From Promerops cafer (taxonomy: Eukaryota > Chordata > Aves > Passeriformes > Nectariniidae): a DNA stretch of 64,000 nucleotides. The stretch covers positions 792-64,791 of the forward strand of contig VZSE01002367.1 in assembly GCA_013398275.1 (NCBI GenBank), given 5' to 3'. Positions 1 to 14,700 of the stretch are shown one piece after another. A program made the position numbers and the translations under genes. Below the pieces are notes generated by a model. The model was not told the DNA's origin. It saw nothing but the letters and a program-made list of their open reading frames with translations, and ran no database searches. The first letter of the stretch is position 1. The number at the start of each line of letters is the position of its first letter.

Positions 1-123
1 TGCGCTGGGCATGGCACCTCTGCCTGCCCGGCTGAGCGGGCTGCGCTGTGCACGGCACCTCTGCCTGCCCGGCTGAGCGGGCTGCGCTGGGCATGGCACC
101 TCTGCGTGCCCGGCTGTGCGGGG
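1..123. repeat. GC-rich 41-bp minisatellite, about three copies
   Basis: Three consecutive units of 41 bp begin at 1, 42 and 83, each starting tgcgctg and ending near gctgagcgggc. Units 1 and 2 differ at two bases and unit 3 at a few more. The array may continue to the left of the window. It is seen directly in the sequence; I infer that it lies at the right edge of the EPHX4 promoter/exon 1 CpG island. Confidence 0.85.
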
Positions 124-310
124 TGCGCGTCCTGCCCGCCTGCCCTGCCGTGCGTGCTCGCACAGCTGCGCGCATCCAGCGCCTGCCTGCACTGCCCCGG
201 GGAGCGGTGCCGTGCCCGGCCCGGCTGCGGGGCCTCAGGCGGGCAGGACGCGGTGCCCGGGCGGCCCGGGTGCGGAGCCCTGGGTGGGCGGTGAGGGGTT
301 CGTCAGCCCC
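1..310. promoter_or_regulatory. CpG-rich segment, probable right edge of the EPHX4 CpG island
   Basis: The first 300 bases are very GC-rich with many CpG dinucleotides, then the sequence drops abruptly to AT-rich intron after about 420. No reading frame here resembles the N-terminal part of EPHX4, so exon 1 should be just to the left. The overlapping open frames are by-products of GC-rich DNA with few stops. Confidence 0.5.
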
Positions 311-2703
311 GGGTCTCCCGCAGTCCACCGCTCGCTGCACCGCCTCTGCTCTCTCTGCTATTTACGGTTTGCCCAGTTGCACCGGGGAGCTCGTTTCGTG
401 CATCGCTGTTACAGGGAAAACGTAGAACAAGAAGCTAATTGCTGTCCCTCTGGTTGTACAGTTTAAGCCACCAGTCAATTTCTGTACTGGTCTCAGGTCT
501 CTAGCTGTGATTTGCTCCTTTACTGAATGCTCTAAATGAAGTTGTTTTGGCTAGGTTTCTTTTGCAGCTATAGGTGAGCAGAGAATGCATAGCAAGTTTT
601 GTCAAGTCCTATTTTTCATAAAATAAGCACAAAGATCTTGTTCCCAGGGTTCTGTGCAGATGGTTTTGTGCCAGGCAGTACTAATATAATTTAGTGAGCC
701 TCAGTTTGTCATGATTTGCTTGTTTTCTTTTGCTAACATCATTAGGAGGCATGTGTGGGCTTTTTACTCATATGACATGTTCTTTTTTTCCTGTACCACA
801 AAGCAGTAAATGAACAGGCTGCTGGGGAAGTGAGAGGGGTATGACAGTAATAGAAGAGCATTTGGGGGCAAATCGAATTGCTGTCAATATGACAGTTGAT
901 CACTCATTTCAGGAAATAAGAAACTCTTGCTGTTGAATAACAGCAGGCTAATGGACTGCTTTCCAAACACATATCCTACAAATCCATTCAGATTTCAATA
1001 AAACAGTCAGTGTTGGAAAAGGTGGCAACATCCTATGTCTGTTCTGAGGGGTGGAAAAAAGGGAACAGCAGCAACTGAAGAAGTCAAGGATGGGCTTAGT
1101 TTGAGCCAGGTGATATTTAAACTGCTGCTGTACAAGTGGGGATGGAATTTTCAGGAGTAAAGGGGAGTTCCTTAAAAGCAACAAATAGATTAAAATAAAA
1201 TCATGGAGGGTAAATCCCAAGAGGACACTGACTACAAGAAGCAGCATGGAGGAGGGTTTACTGATTACTCACTAAATGAGAAACCATGGAAGGAGACTGA
1301 GAAACTTCTACTTTTTTAAATATAAAAGGATCAAAGGCAGAGTGATCTGGAGAATGACACAGATGATGTAATGGCCCCAAAATTTACTAGGAATTTATTT
1401 TTACCTCTAGAGACTTCAAGTTCATTGGCATCCCAGAGGTGAAATATCAGTGTAATTAGGAGCAAAACTGAGAAAAAGTCCCTATTATATCCAGATCAAG
1501 TATAAAAAATCCAAATAGTTCCCTCTTCAGAGCCCTTTCAAGAATGAGAATATAAGACAATGGTTTTGCAGCTCGTTAGTGACTTAGACCGTAAAGATAC
1601 CTCAGAGCATTTGAAGCATCTTTGGCAAGAAAACCTCTTTTGCATGCATTTGTGATCCTTGCCCTGATATTAGCTCTTGATGTGCAGCAAAGGCAGGGGT
1701 TTTCTTTCTTTTTTGAAATAGCAGAGACAGTGCAGGCTTTGACATTTGTTCAGGAGCTGTACAACCCTTCTTTCTGCAGTTTCTTTCACATGACTTCTAA
1801 ACAGTATTTTGTGAGCTAACTCCCAACTTCTGTATCTACTTCTGTGTCAGAATTCAGTAAAACCTCTTGGTTATATATAAACCTCACAGTTTATTTAAAT
1901 TTTACTGGATTTGACCTTCAGTCAGTGTAAGCTTGTGTACATCCATTCACTTCAACTGCATTTCAGTGTTCAGTTTCTACAATCAGTTGCCTATTTGTAG
2001 GCAAATAAGACCCATTTTCTTAAAAGATGCATCAGAAACTGACTATTGACAAGGCAGAAAGAAGATTATAACATTAAAGCTTAATCTTCTGAAGTGAGTC
2101 TGAAACCTAGAATGATAGAACTAGCAAAAATGTCTTGCTTTCTAGTTACTTAATTTTGATTGCTTCTGATTGTTAAGAATCCACGCGGTCCTTTATCATG
2201 CCAGGATGCAATGTGATGGTTTTAAATAGTTGCATAATCTTACCAGCTAACTGGAAGGTTGGAAGTGTATTTAAAGTATTCTGCATTTTAAAGTCTTTCT
2301 GCAAAGCACATGACTGGTGTCTGTGTGGAAGCAATGTGCCTGCTGTGACAGTAACCTGCATTCCCAGGGGCTGTGCCGGGCAGGGCTCTGTCAGAAGCGT
2401 GCTCAGGGCTGGGCTGGCCCACAGGCACACAGCCTGGCAGGTATTGGGGATGGTCCTTCCTGGAAGAAGCTGTGGTGGGTGTGCAGGGCATGTGCAGGGT
2501 GTGGGATACGCAGCATTGCCAGGGTGCAGCAGATACCTGATCTCAGAAGTACAGAAGGCTTCAGCTTCAAAACTGATAATTTGATATTTTTTTACGTGCA
2601 ATGTATTGTTTCTTAGAATATGGTCTGAAACCATCATTGTTCTCAAATCCCAAAATAGCAGTTCTATGCAGCAATAAACACACTTCTTTTTCTCTTATTT
2701 TAG
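311..2703 (+). other. EPHX4: EPHX4 intron 1 (right part)
   Basis: This stretch is non-coding and ends in a normal acceptor (tcttattttag before 2704). A patch at about 2330-2530 is richer in GC and opens frames on both strands, but none resembles a known protein and none has splice support. I see no repeat family here. Confidence 0.7.
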
Positions 2704-2789
2704 GATTCAGGGTTACGATTCCACTATGTGGCTGCTGGAGAAAGGGGCAAACCACTCATGTTGCTGCTTCATGGCTTTCCAGAATTCTG
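2704..2789 (+). CDS. EPHX4: EPHX4 exon 2
   Basis: The exon encodes DSGLRFHYVAAGERGKP followed by the first core strand and the HGFPEF oxyanion loop. The donor gtaaaa splits the Trp codon (TG|G). Acceptor ttttag. Confidence 0.95.
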
Positions 2790-5700
2790 GTAAAAATCCC
2801 TTCACCATTTTCTGTTATAAAAGAGGCTGCATAAAATACCCAAGGATGAACATCTCTGCTTAAATATCCCCAGTGTGATCCCTTGTATGTATTTATGAAT
2901 ACTAATGGCATGAAGTTTAAGTAGGCAACGAGCCATTGAAACATTTTTTTAACTGCTGCATCCACAAAAAAATTCTTTCACACTGACACAAACCAACCAC
3001 CTTTTTTGTACTGTCAATCCATTTTTTCCTCAGGTATGTACCCTTTCCTGCAAACTTCGTGAAGAAACTGCTAATTTTAAACAAATTTCCCGTTTGGATA
3101 GTACTTGTACTATATGTCTAAACTTATGAATTATAGCAGAAGGTGTTAAAATAAGGATCCATTATATGTAAAGTGCAATCTGGATTGCTCCATTTATTAA
3201 AAATGCTACACATTAATTTTTAACTGGGGGAGGGGAAGAACTAGGAGTTCTATAGACTATTGTGCAGCCTAATTTCAGAATGCTACTCAGGGAAAAAGGT
3301 TCTATTATTAGTTCATCACAGGATGAATGATGAATCAAACCCAATCCTAAATGTTTGTTTATGACAATGAAAAGCAGTCATATGTCCAATGATTTAACCA
3401 AATTCCTCAGGCTGTCATTGTCAGGTCTAGCTAGTGAAGCATGGCTTACAGAACTTGCACAGAAAAAACAGTAAGGGAATAAGGGAAGTACTAATGCCAG
3501 AAATACAGCAAGGTAAATGATCCTTTTCCTTTCCAAATTCAGCTGTGGGGCTAGAGGCCACTGCTGGAGCTGTGATCTTTCAATCTGTACTCAGGTCATA
3601 CCATGCTGAACTGACCCAAGTAGAAGAGAGGTCAGTTCTCTTCCCTCAGCAATTTCCCCTAGGTACTAATGCCCTTGAGGGTGATGGGACAGAGTCATAT
3701 TTATGCTAAGTTAAATTTTCAAAGAAGGACAATATTCTAGTAATAAATTGCTATCTAAAATTATTAAAGCTGTAAACTTTGATTGAAAGGACAGTTAGAT
3801 GGGCCTGTGCATATTCTATTCAAACATTATGCATATCTTGCATAAAGCATATCCTAACACAGGCAATGAGACTACAGCTGATTTCCCCTATGGAGGAATA
3901 GTAAGGGAGAAATGAGCATTTTATATACATATTCTACTGAGATTAGGTATATTATTTTTAAAAAGCAGAAAGTCATTCTTACAGTTTAGAATAGTGAGTC
4001 ATGCTATAGGTGGCAGCTACTAGATTGTATTGTCTGACCATTCAAAAGGCATGTTAAAAACCTGTTATGTAGGTCACTGGGACCACCAATAGCATAGTTT
4101 CTATCACTGTTTTTAAAAAGAACACTACATGCTAATAGTCTGTAAACCAGTCATATTACCAATATTTGTGTTAGGTTGTTCATTCACTCAGTGAATACCT
4201 TTTCATTCAGGAATAGTGATTGTTCTGAGAGTACAAGATAAAATAACCACAATTTAAGAGAGATGTACAGCAGCATCTATTTTATATTGTTTGTCTAGGA
4301 AAACAAAAAGGATATTGTCCACAATTACAGTTCTTAATTTTAACAAGTCCTCTGCCTACAAATATCTCAAGGTTATAAATAGGACAAATATAACCAGACA
4401 ATACTGACCACTAAGAGTGATAGAGAATGTCTGAAGGTGACAGATCACTAAAGAATGTAACACACCAGAGCCAATGAGTGTTTTAGATGCATAAGAACTT
4501 GAAAATCAATACATTGTGGAAGGTCAATAATTAAATTCTTGAAAGTGGACGTAATGTGTTGATGCAGCTGAGTACTTAAAAGTAGTGTATGAGCTACTAC
4601 ATTTTATACTACTTGCCTTTTAGAAAGAATGTGATCAGAAAGTCTCAAAATAGATTCAACCTTATGAACATGGAGGCATTCACAACATTTCCAAATTATG
4701 CACGTAAAGCAGTCGTCCAGTAGTTATATATCATACGGGATAAAAGGGTTTCTTTGAACATAAAACCTACCCATTTGATAGGTCAGACATTTGGAGACTG
4801 ATGGACTGTTGTGAAAACAGAGGATGAGAATAGCTTGTAGACATTTTATGAAAACAAAAATAGTTGATTTATTTATTTATGGGCCTGGTTCTTTCTTCTC
4901 GCTGAAGTATATAGAATAGCTGCAACAGTTACCATGGCAAACTCAGCTTCCAAGTCATTATATAATGCCTTTAAAAAATTCATTCCTGGGGATCTCAGCT
5001 AAACCTTGTCTTAGCATTATATTGCACTGAAATGAAAATGTTCTGACTGTTTTGTTTATAAGAATACAGATTCATATCACTGAGTGTTCCTGTAACATTA
5101 TTTAAGTTCCAAGTCCCTAATAGGGTGAAGGCAAAAGTAAAGTGGAAGAGCCCATGGTCTGATACAGACACTGTTTGGATTAAGGTAGAATTCTGTGCAT
5201 CGCACTTAAAACCACCGATGATCCAAAAGTTATATATCCTTTATCTGAAACTGTTGAAACAAGCAAAACTAAAAGCTACATCCTAGCACAGAGGGATGCA
5301 GTCACTGTTATATATGTCCAGAAGGATCATGTTTTTCATATATCTCTCTAATGCAGTGTAAGATAAGGCCATGTGTGTCTTGGTACTGGTTATTCTGAAA
5401 TGTATTTGGTTTCAGTAACAGCTGAAGGACAGGTAGTTCTTGCAGGATAAGACCCACCATTTTCTTTTTATTTTTGCTTAATAGCACACATACAGTTACA
5501 GAGTGAGGAATAACCCAGACCTTTGCCTGAGTTCTTGCCTTTGTGTGCTTTTTGATGTATTTTGATGTTCTTTTCCACAGAAACACAAGGATGAAATACT
5601 TTGTCTAGTACCAACACATTGAGAGAGCTTGTTCTGCAACAGTTCTGGTACAGAGACACAGATGAAAGTGTACACAGGATAAATCCTATAAACTTCACCA

Positions 5701-8700
5701 AGATCATTTATTATTAACCGGATTTCTTTCTTTGGTTTATTTAGTGTATGAATTATCTGACATTCTTTTTCTGAATAGGAAAAAAAATGCAAAACATGGC
5801 TGTGAGTAAGCCAGGGAGAAGAGAAAGCTTTTCAGACCTTACTTTTTTGATGCTACTATGGCTCCAAGGATAAAACGGAGTAGTCCTCCCTGTGCTCTGG
5901 TTTATGCCTGCTTCCTTTGCAGCAAAGGGACTGTACTAGACTCCAGGAATTGTTGAAAAACCCTGGCCCTGGCCATGCCCCCTTTTTGGCAGCTGCACTT
6001 GGTTACTGGGGAATTCAAGACGGGAGCACAAAACTACTGCAGCCACAAAGGACCATCAGCACAGCACAGAAAGAAAAAAGAATCTCATAGCAAACAAAGC
6101 CATGCTGTTTACCCTCAAATATTTGCGTGTGAAAGCATTGACTGCATTTTTGTTATCATACTGCTTGACCTTGTAACTCCAACTTTCTCTCCCCTTTGTT
6201 AGGTATTCTTGGCGCCATCAATTGCGGGAATTTAAAAGTGAATATCGAGTGGTGGCCCTGGATTTGAGAGGTTATGGAGAAACAGATGCTCCTCCTCACA
6301 AAGAAAATTACAAGTTAGATTGCCTGATAGCAGACATAAAGGATATTTTGGAATCTCTAGGTGCGTTAGTAGAAGAAAAACCTACTTGACTCATAAATGC
6401 CTTGATTTTCTAGGAAAAAAACCCCACATAAATATCTAGCACTGGTTTTTGTTTTTTGTTTTTTTAAAATATATATGCATTACAGATGTGTATAGATCTA
6501 AATCTAAGGGTTCTAGTATTTTTTTGACAGTTATAAATGAAAAAGTGTTGTTTTCTAATTACAATGTGTATGCCAGTATAAGCAATATGTAAAGATGATT
6601 TTTCCATCAGGAGTTTTGAAAAGAAAATTCCTAAGTGCTGTAAGATCCAGCAGTACAAACCTATGGTCTTTTCCCCTAAAAAGTCTTTCCTCCTAACCAC
6701 TTGCACTTAGTGGATAATATTTTGCGTTAGAATCTTAAAGCACTTGCAGACCAAGGAATTAATATCAGGTGACATTCTTCTTGCAAAAACAAGACATAAT
6801 AAATATTGTGGGCTTTACAGAGATTATGAGAATACATCTGCTATATTGGAAAAAAAAGAAAAAGCCCTCCAAAAATACTACTCCTGTACAGCAGTCAGTT
6901 CTCAAGAGCTGAATCACTCTGTCTTACACAACAGTGAGAGCAGAAGGGAGAATGAGGGACACACTCCTCTCTGTGGCAAATACACAGGGTAAAGGTCTAG
7001 AGCTGAAGTGCTCCTCCAGTTCAGTTTGAAGTGTCCCTGTTTGGGTGATAAATTGTAACCCCTCGTGAAGGGTATTTCCCTTCCATACCAAGGGCACTGC
7101 AAGGGATTAGGCTGTCATTCTGCGAATCATTTTAAGTCCCTGGACACTCTAGCCATAGTAAAACAACTTACTGCATTTCATATAAAGAAATAATAAAGCA
7201 GTGATTCAAGCTCTGAGATTTGAATTTAGGATTTGCTTTGCTTGTGATGTTTGAGTATTGGCAAAAGATTGGGCAGGCAGTCCTCACACAGTGTTGACAT
7301 TTTCCAGCCTTTGCTGGTTGTGTTAATCTCCATGGTAATGCCATGGTTATGCTTGAGAAGTGCTCTCAGCATAATTCAATTTCAGAGGGATTTAATTTTT
7401 TTTTGGAAAAAGCACTTCAGAGCCTTGTTATCTTTGTTTGTCCTAATCCCAAGTTAAATTCTTTTGGAGGACTTGATTATATCAAAAGTGCTCCAAAAAA
7501 TTTCCATCCAAGAGGGTTTATAAGGTTCTTTGACAACTGTGTCCAAATTTATGTCAGAATTCTAAACATCTTGGCTTTTATATGTTTAATTTGTAGTCTG
7601 TGTGCTCAACAGTCCAGTCCTCAATGAGGAGGGTATCTGACACTATAGTGTGTTGTTTTCCAGCAGTGGTTAAAGAAGGAGTGGTTAAGCTTTCAAAACA
7701 CTATCCTGCCCATGCCCCTTCTATTGCTGCTAAAATACAATTTTTATTGATGAAAGAATAAGTATGTGAATTTCCAGAACTTACAAAATTGCCAACAAAA
7801 CAGCTTATGGAGAAAAGCTATGGGCCTCCTAAGTATATAAATGGGAGTGTTTACACATGCTATATATATGGCTATTAAGTATAATGCCTACTTTTTGCAT
7901 AATGATGCCACTGAGTGCTTAGATAACCTCTCATATTCAGAGAAATTCATTAGGATTAATTTTGTTCTGGAGGTGCTCAGGAGATTGCTTAGTCTTCTTG
8001 TCTGCAGTTTCAAATTCCAAACTCCCTAAACACAGTAAGTGTACTTGTGTTATAATGACTGCAGACTGAACTGTCAAGATGTGAACAGGGTGGCCATCTG
8101 CATACTCAGTGACTTTAGGGTGGCATGGACATAGTACAGTTAAAGTTTAATGAAGTCCAATTAAATACTTTGAAGTATTTGTAAATTTTTAAACTATAAC
8201 AGTGCCCTATTTTCTCTGACCATTAGTAGTGGAAGCGGTGCAGTATCAAAGTTACATTAATAAATGTGCTGAACCACCTATTTAGCCCAATAATGATTTT
8301 ATTGTATATGATAATTTCTGTGGATACCAATTCCTTTGAAATAAAAGCATGTATCTGTGTTTATGTGGTAGGATACAACAAGTGTGTGTTGATTGGCCAT
8401 GACTGGGGAGGAATGATCGCTTGGTTAGTGGCCATATGTTACCCTGAAATGGTGACTAAGCTGATTGTGGTTAATTTCCCTCATCCTTCTGTATTTACAG
8501 GTAAGTTTTACACTAGTCTTTGTTAGTCCAAAGTATCTGCATTTTGGTTATGATTGTGTTTGCTTTGAGAACCAACAGCTTGCCTCAGTAGATGAGCTGC
8601 CAGTACTCTATGGCTCTCACAGTCTGGACTGTATTTTATGAAGCAGTAAGATATCAAGTATTTATTTGACTTCTGGAAATAAATTTATTGTAGGAAGTGG

Positions 8701-11700
8701 GAATTCTTGCAACAAAAGTTACAGGTATTTTTTAATCCTTGAGGGTCCACAAACATAATTTTGACACACATGAATCTGTTTTATTGCACTTTATCAGGAA
8801 AAAATTCCCCAAGAGGGATGTATATTGTATTACACTTTGGTAAAGGCCATACTGCATTATTAAATCAGCGTAAGCCTGCCTTTGTATGAATGTGAATCAG
8901 ACATTAGAATTACATCCTGATTTAGGTTACAAGTGACAATTCATGATCTGGTACAATATTCATTGGAAGAAGTCTTTCCAGGCTACTTAATAGATGCTCA
9001 GGAATATACCAGTACTTTGCTGAAACAGGACTTGTTTCACTATTTGTTGTGTGGTAGAGTTGAGTTTGTCTACTACTCAGAATTATAAAACATTTCATGG
9101 GAATTATATCAACATTCAGTAATGAAAAGGAAAATACTATCTCACTAATTTGAATTTTTTCAATTTTTGGCCTTACCTTACCTGCATTCAAAGTCACCCT
9201 ATTTCTCCATAAATAGCTAAGAATATTCGGCGCAGCTTTAATTTTAATTTCAACTGAATGTAAATCTGACCTTACACTGTGGGATCAGCCACACCATCCA
9301 CATTTGTTGTTCTCAAAGTGTTCTTGGGCGCCTTTCTAAGATACTAAAGAACATTTTGCCAGGTGGTTAATTCACACTTACCCATGGAGAGGTCTGTCCA
9401 CCACACAAGCAAGCAGGAGCTTTTTGTAGTGTTTTCAAGGAGAGCAGGAGCGAGGCTGTAGAGAAGACAATTGCATTTTATTATAGTATTTGTTTGCATA
9501 TTTGTTGAACTACAAAATCTGTTCTGTAGCTTGATGAATTCTCCCTACATCAAATTTATTCTACTGTGGATTAAAAGAAAATACACAGTTTATAAATAGT
9601 ACAGAAAAGTAAAGTGATCAGTGCTGACAATGGTCTATCAGGAAAAATATAATGGATAATGCAATTTAAGAATGTCTAAGATATGAAAGCTTAGAAGATA
9701 GCTAACACTTCAATTTATGTTGGTTTAAAACCCATTTTAATTCACTGTCAGAATTAATATTTCAGCGATATGTCCTGTGTTGGGAATGTGGTTTTTACAT
9801 TCCTGAATTTGCACCTGTAAAGGAAAAGTTCTAGACTTCCTAGTACCTGCACACATTGTGTGCTTGCTTTGAGGAAGTTAGGTATTTGAATGTCAGTGTT
9901 GGCTCTTGAAACTCACTGGAAACACAGATTTACAAAAAAAAAAAACCAGTCAATGCAAGTTTGTTATATCTATCTATTAATCTATAGAAATAGATAAAAT
10001 TTTCTTTTGCTATATAAGCTACTACATCTTTAAAAATGACTATAAAAATCTTTGAAAAGTGACTCAATGTAACCTTGATTACAGTTCTTGAAATTGCCAA
10101 AAAGACACTGTTAGAAAAATTCTATACTTCTATGAACAGTAGTGATGCAGTCTTTAGAATGTCAGTGGATCATCATCTACAGATTTCTGTGCATCACATA
10201 ATTGATGAGAGAAATACCTATTTATGCCTTTTATTCCACATCTGGAAAAAAAAATGCTTTGGACGAGCTACACAAAGAGATCTCTAAGCGAAAAACTACC
10301 ACGCAATTAAACTCTCCAGTGTTGCTGTCCTCACCTAATCTTTGGCAAACTTTTGTTTTGCTGGCTGTTTCTACTAAAATTTATAAAAGAAGTATCTTTT
10401 AATGGCCATATCATATACTTACTCCTGAAACAATAATCATCTTTTGTCACACAGCATACTCTAATGTAGTATTTTTAAAACATTCCTTTAAGTTTAAAAA
10501 ATAGTAATATTAATAGTAATTTTGTTTGAGCCATCAGTTTTCATTTTTAATTCATGGACATTTTTGTTTCAGAATACATTCTACGACATCCATCACAATT
10601 GATTAAATCTGGTTACTACTTCTTTTTCCAAATGCCATGGTTTCCTGAATTCATGTTTACACTAAATGATTTCAAGGTGAGCAAAATGAATGCTCTTGTT
10701 TATATATGTAACTGTGAGTAATGGAATAATTGCCACCTACATTGATCCCTTCTGATGTAGTTATAATTACTGGAAAAAATATGGAGCTTTATGAGTTTTC
10801 TTCTTAAGCTTTATATAAAGTAGCATACAAGTACATAGAGTTTCTGAGATGAACTCTTACTTCTGCATTTCTGGGAGGTGCTGAGGGTGCACCGCAGTGC
10901 ATTACTCCACCTAGAGAGTCCGCTGGTTTTACTTGTGCCCGTACCAGTGGGACACAGCTGGTGCCTGGGGAATTGCTGCTGACTTATCTGAAGTTCCTGT
11001 GTGCAGTGGGACATCCTCTTTATCTCTCAGAGCCTGCTACAGGGCAGGAGTCTGGGCATCACATTCAGCCAGGTGATTAATTCTGCCTGAGAAGCCAAGG
11101 CCAGCACTTTGTATAACCTTAAGTGTAAGTAGGAGCAGATAGCAAAGGATGACACAGCTGCAGCACACACCCTCCTACACACCAACAGCCCTGTGCAGAG
11201 CTCCCAGTGCTGCACACACAGGGCACAGCCAGCAGGGAGGTCATGGATCATCCTCCCTCCTGCCCTGTCACCTGCTGGGGTCCATCCCAAAAAAAACATG
11301 TGCCTGCACTTGCCTTGCCTGTCATAGGTAGCAGGTCAGGATGCAGTAACTTGGTAATACTGGTATTTCTCTGCACTTGATTATTCTGGAATTATACTAG
11401 AGATGTTTACCTTGTGCTTTACACATAGCTCTCTAAAAACTCATTTGAACCATTCACTGTACTTTGAACATAAATAGATTTATAAATATGCATAAACAGA
11501 TTTTACAAAGATGTGTCCTGTTGAAGGAGAGAAATCACATTTTCTAGCTATCTTACATAATAGCTTTTTATTCTTTCTTTTGTAGGTTCTGAAAAGTTTG
11601 TTTACCAGCCAGGCCACTGGAATTGGAAAGAAAGGCTGCAGATTAACTGCAGAGGATATTGAAGCTTATCTCTATGTCTTTTCACAACCCGGAGCATTAA

Positions 11701-14700
11701 CAGGACCCATTAACCATTACAGAACTATTTTCAGGTCAGTATAATATTCCCAAACAAAGGAAAATATTCTAGAGAGTCCCTGGAGCCCAAAAGTGTTATT
11801 GCAGCTCCTCTCCTGCTGCTGAACCAGGGGAAAAACCCCAGGTGTATTCCTGAAGACTCACCAGGTGGGCACAGGCCCGGTAAAGCAGTGAGAGGCCAGG
11901 TGAGTTCTGTGAGGTGTCCACACAAAATGACAAAACAAGCAGCGTGCACGTAAGGAAAATCTGTTTCAAAATCTAATAAAGCAAAGGCCCTTCTTCATTC
12001 AGCCCCCTTGGCAATCCCAAAAATCCACCTCTAAATAATACTTGAAAAATTAACATCAATTAATTGTTTGCATTACAATTAATATTATTATAATATCTAT
12101 CAAGAGCTTATTAGTATATAATATTACTAGATGATATGGCATCCAAGTATGTGACCCTCACTTGTAACTTTACAAAACCGTATCTGGCACAATTTTATTG
12201 TGTTTAGGCTATTTCTGTTTTTCAGAAAGGTGGGAGAGGTTTTCTTATAACTAAGCCTAAAACTAACCTAACTTGGTTTCGGTTTGGGGTTTTTTGGTTC
12301 CTTTATTGGTCTTAGCAGACTCACTTCATAGAGTAAAACAGCGATAGCATCATAATAGGAAATATTTTTGCAAGATTAATATTTATTTTCTCAAATAGCT
12401 TTCTAATGGTTTTAACTTTCCTGAAAGGAGTTGGCTTGGCCTTAGAGACTGACACCCCCTTTTTTATCTACAAAAAACAGGGCCAGGTCTTAACTCTGCA
12501 TATATTCTACTTATAGCACTAACTTGGACTGTATCAAGAAGAGTGGCATTGAACTTGTTTTTCCTTTACTGTCTCCAGTCTTCAGTAGTGATAAAAGTCC
12601 TGCATGCTTCTCTAACAAAAGACCAGCTTCCCAATATGCTTTAAAATGACAATTGCCTTCTTTCCCTAAATTCAGGCAGTAGATGTTTGAAGTAGGTTAA
12701 CTTTTCATTTTCCATGGTCCAAATTTACTGCCACCTTTATTTCTCTTTCTGTGCCATCCATGCTGTCACTGTCAGGAGAGCAATCAGCAGGGAAAACACT
12801 GTGAGGAAAACAGGGACCTGAGCTAGGTGCTGTCTTGTACAGGCAGAGACAACTGGAACGAGACAGCAGAAAGCTGACCCCAAGCATGGCTGACAATGGG
12901 GAATAAATGAGATGGCTGTGCTGGAAACAGTGCACTTATTTAAAGCTGTGCAGAGAGCAGCTGATGACATCAGCTGGGATGTCCAAGGGCCACGGGGCTG
13001 CCTGGCTGCCCAGTGGCTCCCCGGCCCTGCAGCTGCCCTGCAGGAGCCCCGGGCAGGGCTAATGAGGAGCTCAGAGGCGTGAGTGCCCCGAGCCCTGCTC
13101 GTTCCATCGGCCACAGCACCTCGCTTCACTGCGTGTGCACATTAACCAGATGCTCCTCTGACAGCAGCAGTGACGTGCCTGTGATAGCTGAATTGCTCTG
13201 GGAGTCACAGACAAATGGAAGAATGCTTAAACTATTGTTTCAGGCCTTTTCAGACTCAAAAAGAAAGTGTAGCATCAGTTGAAAGTCAGAAAGTATCTTC
13301 ACCGCTATTAATTCCTCTGTGTGTTCTGTGTGTATGTTTGTGCATTGTTTGCTTTATTCTTCTAATGAAAGTACATCTGCACTGAATTCAGAGAATCTTA
13401 TTTAGGTGCTATCAGCCACAATGCAGCAGGCCTTGGACTGGAACGAAAAGATCAGTCATTCAGGTCTTGCCACCAGTTCTGATGGTCACGCCTTATGGGA
13501 TCAGAATTCTTAAATATGAAAACTGGATTGGAATTTTCCCTTTCTCTCATCTAAGTCACTAAGCAGCACTTGGATGCTAATGACTTGTACTCACCATAAC
13601 TCCCAGTGGGCTGATACTGGTGACCTACGTGTTAAAGGGTTCCAACTCATTACTGTCCACTTGGAGTTTCATTCTTCAGAGCCTAATTTTTCTGGAATGT
13701 TATTTCCAAAGAAGTGGTTGAAATAATCTACTTCCATCCATCACCAGCACATATTTTTATAAATAGCAGTCATTCCTTTCACTATACATTAAATACAAAT
13801 ACTTTGAGAACAAATCCATAAAGTTTTTCTATCATGCTTGGTTAAGAGAGATAGGTAAGAAGCTGGAACTTGAATTTCTTCTGATACGCCATTTGTTTGG
13901 AAAATAGGATTAGTTCTCTTGAAACAGTTAAGAAGTACTTCACTATTTACAACTGTATAACAATGCTGTATGAAGGTCTAAGTCTGTTTTTCAAAGACTT
14001 TAATATTGGAACTTCCCTTTCTAAATGAGAAATCTGTGAGTTAATTGTTATTAAAGGTGATTTCTAGAAACTTCAGGCATGATATAATTTCCCATATTCC
14101 AGACAACAGAAAGATAGTGTAGATCATAGGCAATGAAAAGTGACAAAAAAAGCCTGTAAAAAAAAGCCTGTAAAAAGCCTGGTAGAGTTTACCTAAGTGA
14201 GGTTACAAATCTTGCAAGGCACAAAACAGTAAACTCTACAGTAGTGAAAAAACACACGTTAATAGTGAAGAGATCCAGGATATTGGATTAAAGGTAAAGA
14301 GATTAGTCTCAATGCACTGAATCAGATTATCAGATTATCAGTTTTTAAAATTGGTACTATGAATAAGCTGTAGTTCAGTGGGCGAGGTCAGGTTGTTTGC
14401 AAAATGAGATTTAAATCCACTGGTAAAAAAGGCCATTTTAGAAATTTTTGTAATCATCAATCAAAATGAAATGATTATCTAAAGTGATCCTTTATTAACA
14501 TTTCTTGATTTTGCATGTAAGTAGAGAGGAAGAATGTCTTCAAAGTCTCAATTTCTTTGTCTTATTTTAAAATAAAGTCTCATCTTCTTTGACTTGCACT
14601 TTTTACAGAGCATAGTCTCTTAACTAACTCCTAAGATTACAACTAGTACTTACATATGTCCTAAAAGTTTATTCAGGAAATCTTTTTTTATACATTACTG

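Noticed and set aside
48..466. Overlapping frames of 116 and 125 codons at the left edge as EPHX4 exon 1
   Set aside because: None contains the hydrophobic anchor followed by the CYVRIK-type end expected for exon 1. They translate the minisatellite and CpG-rich DNA.
2173..2646. 157-codon minus-strand frame in EPHX4 intron 1
   Set aside because: Overlapping frames are open on both strands in a local GC-rich patch. No recognisable protein and no splice sites that fit.
8266..8526. Open frame starting at an ATG upstream of EPHX4 exon 4
   Set aside because: The part before 8372 is intron. The agreement with epoxide hydrolases begins exactly at the acceptor.
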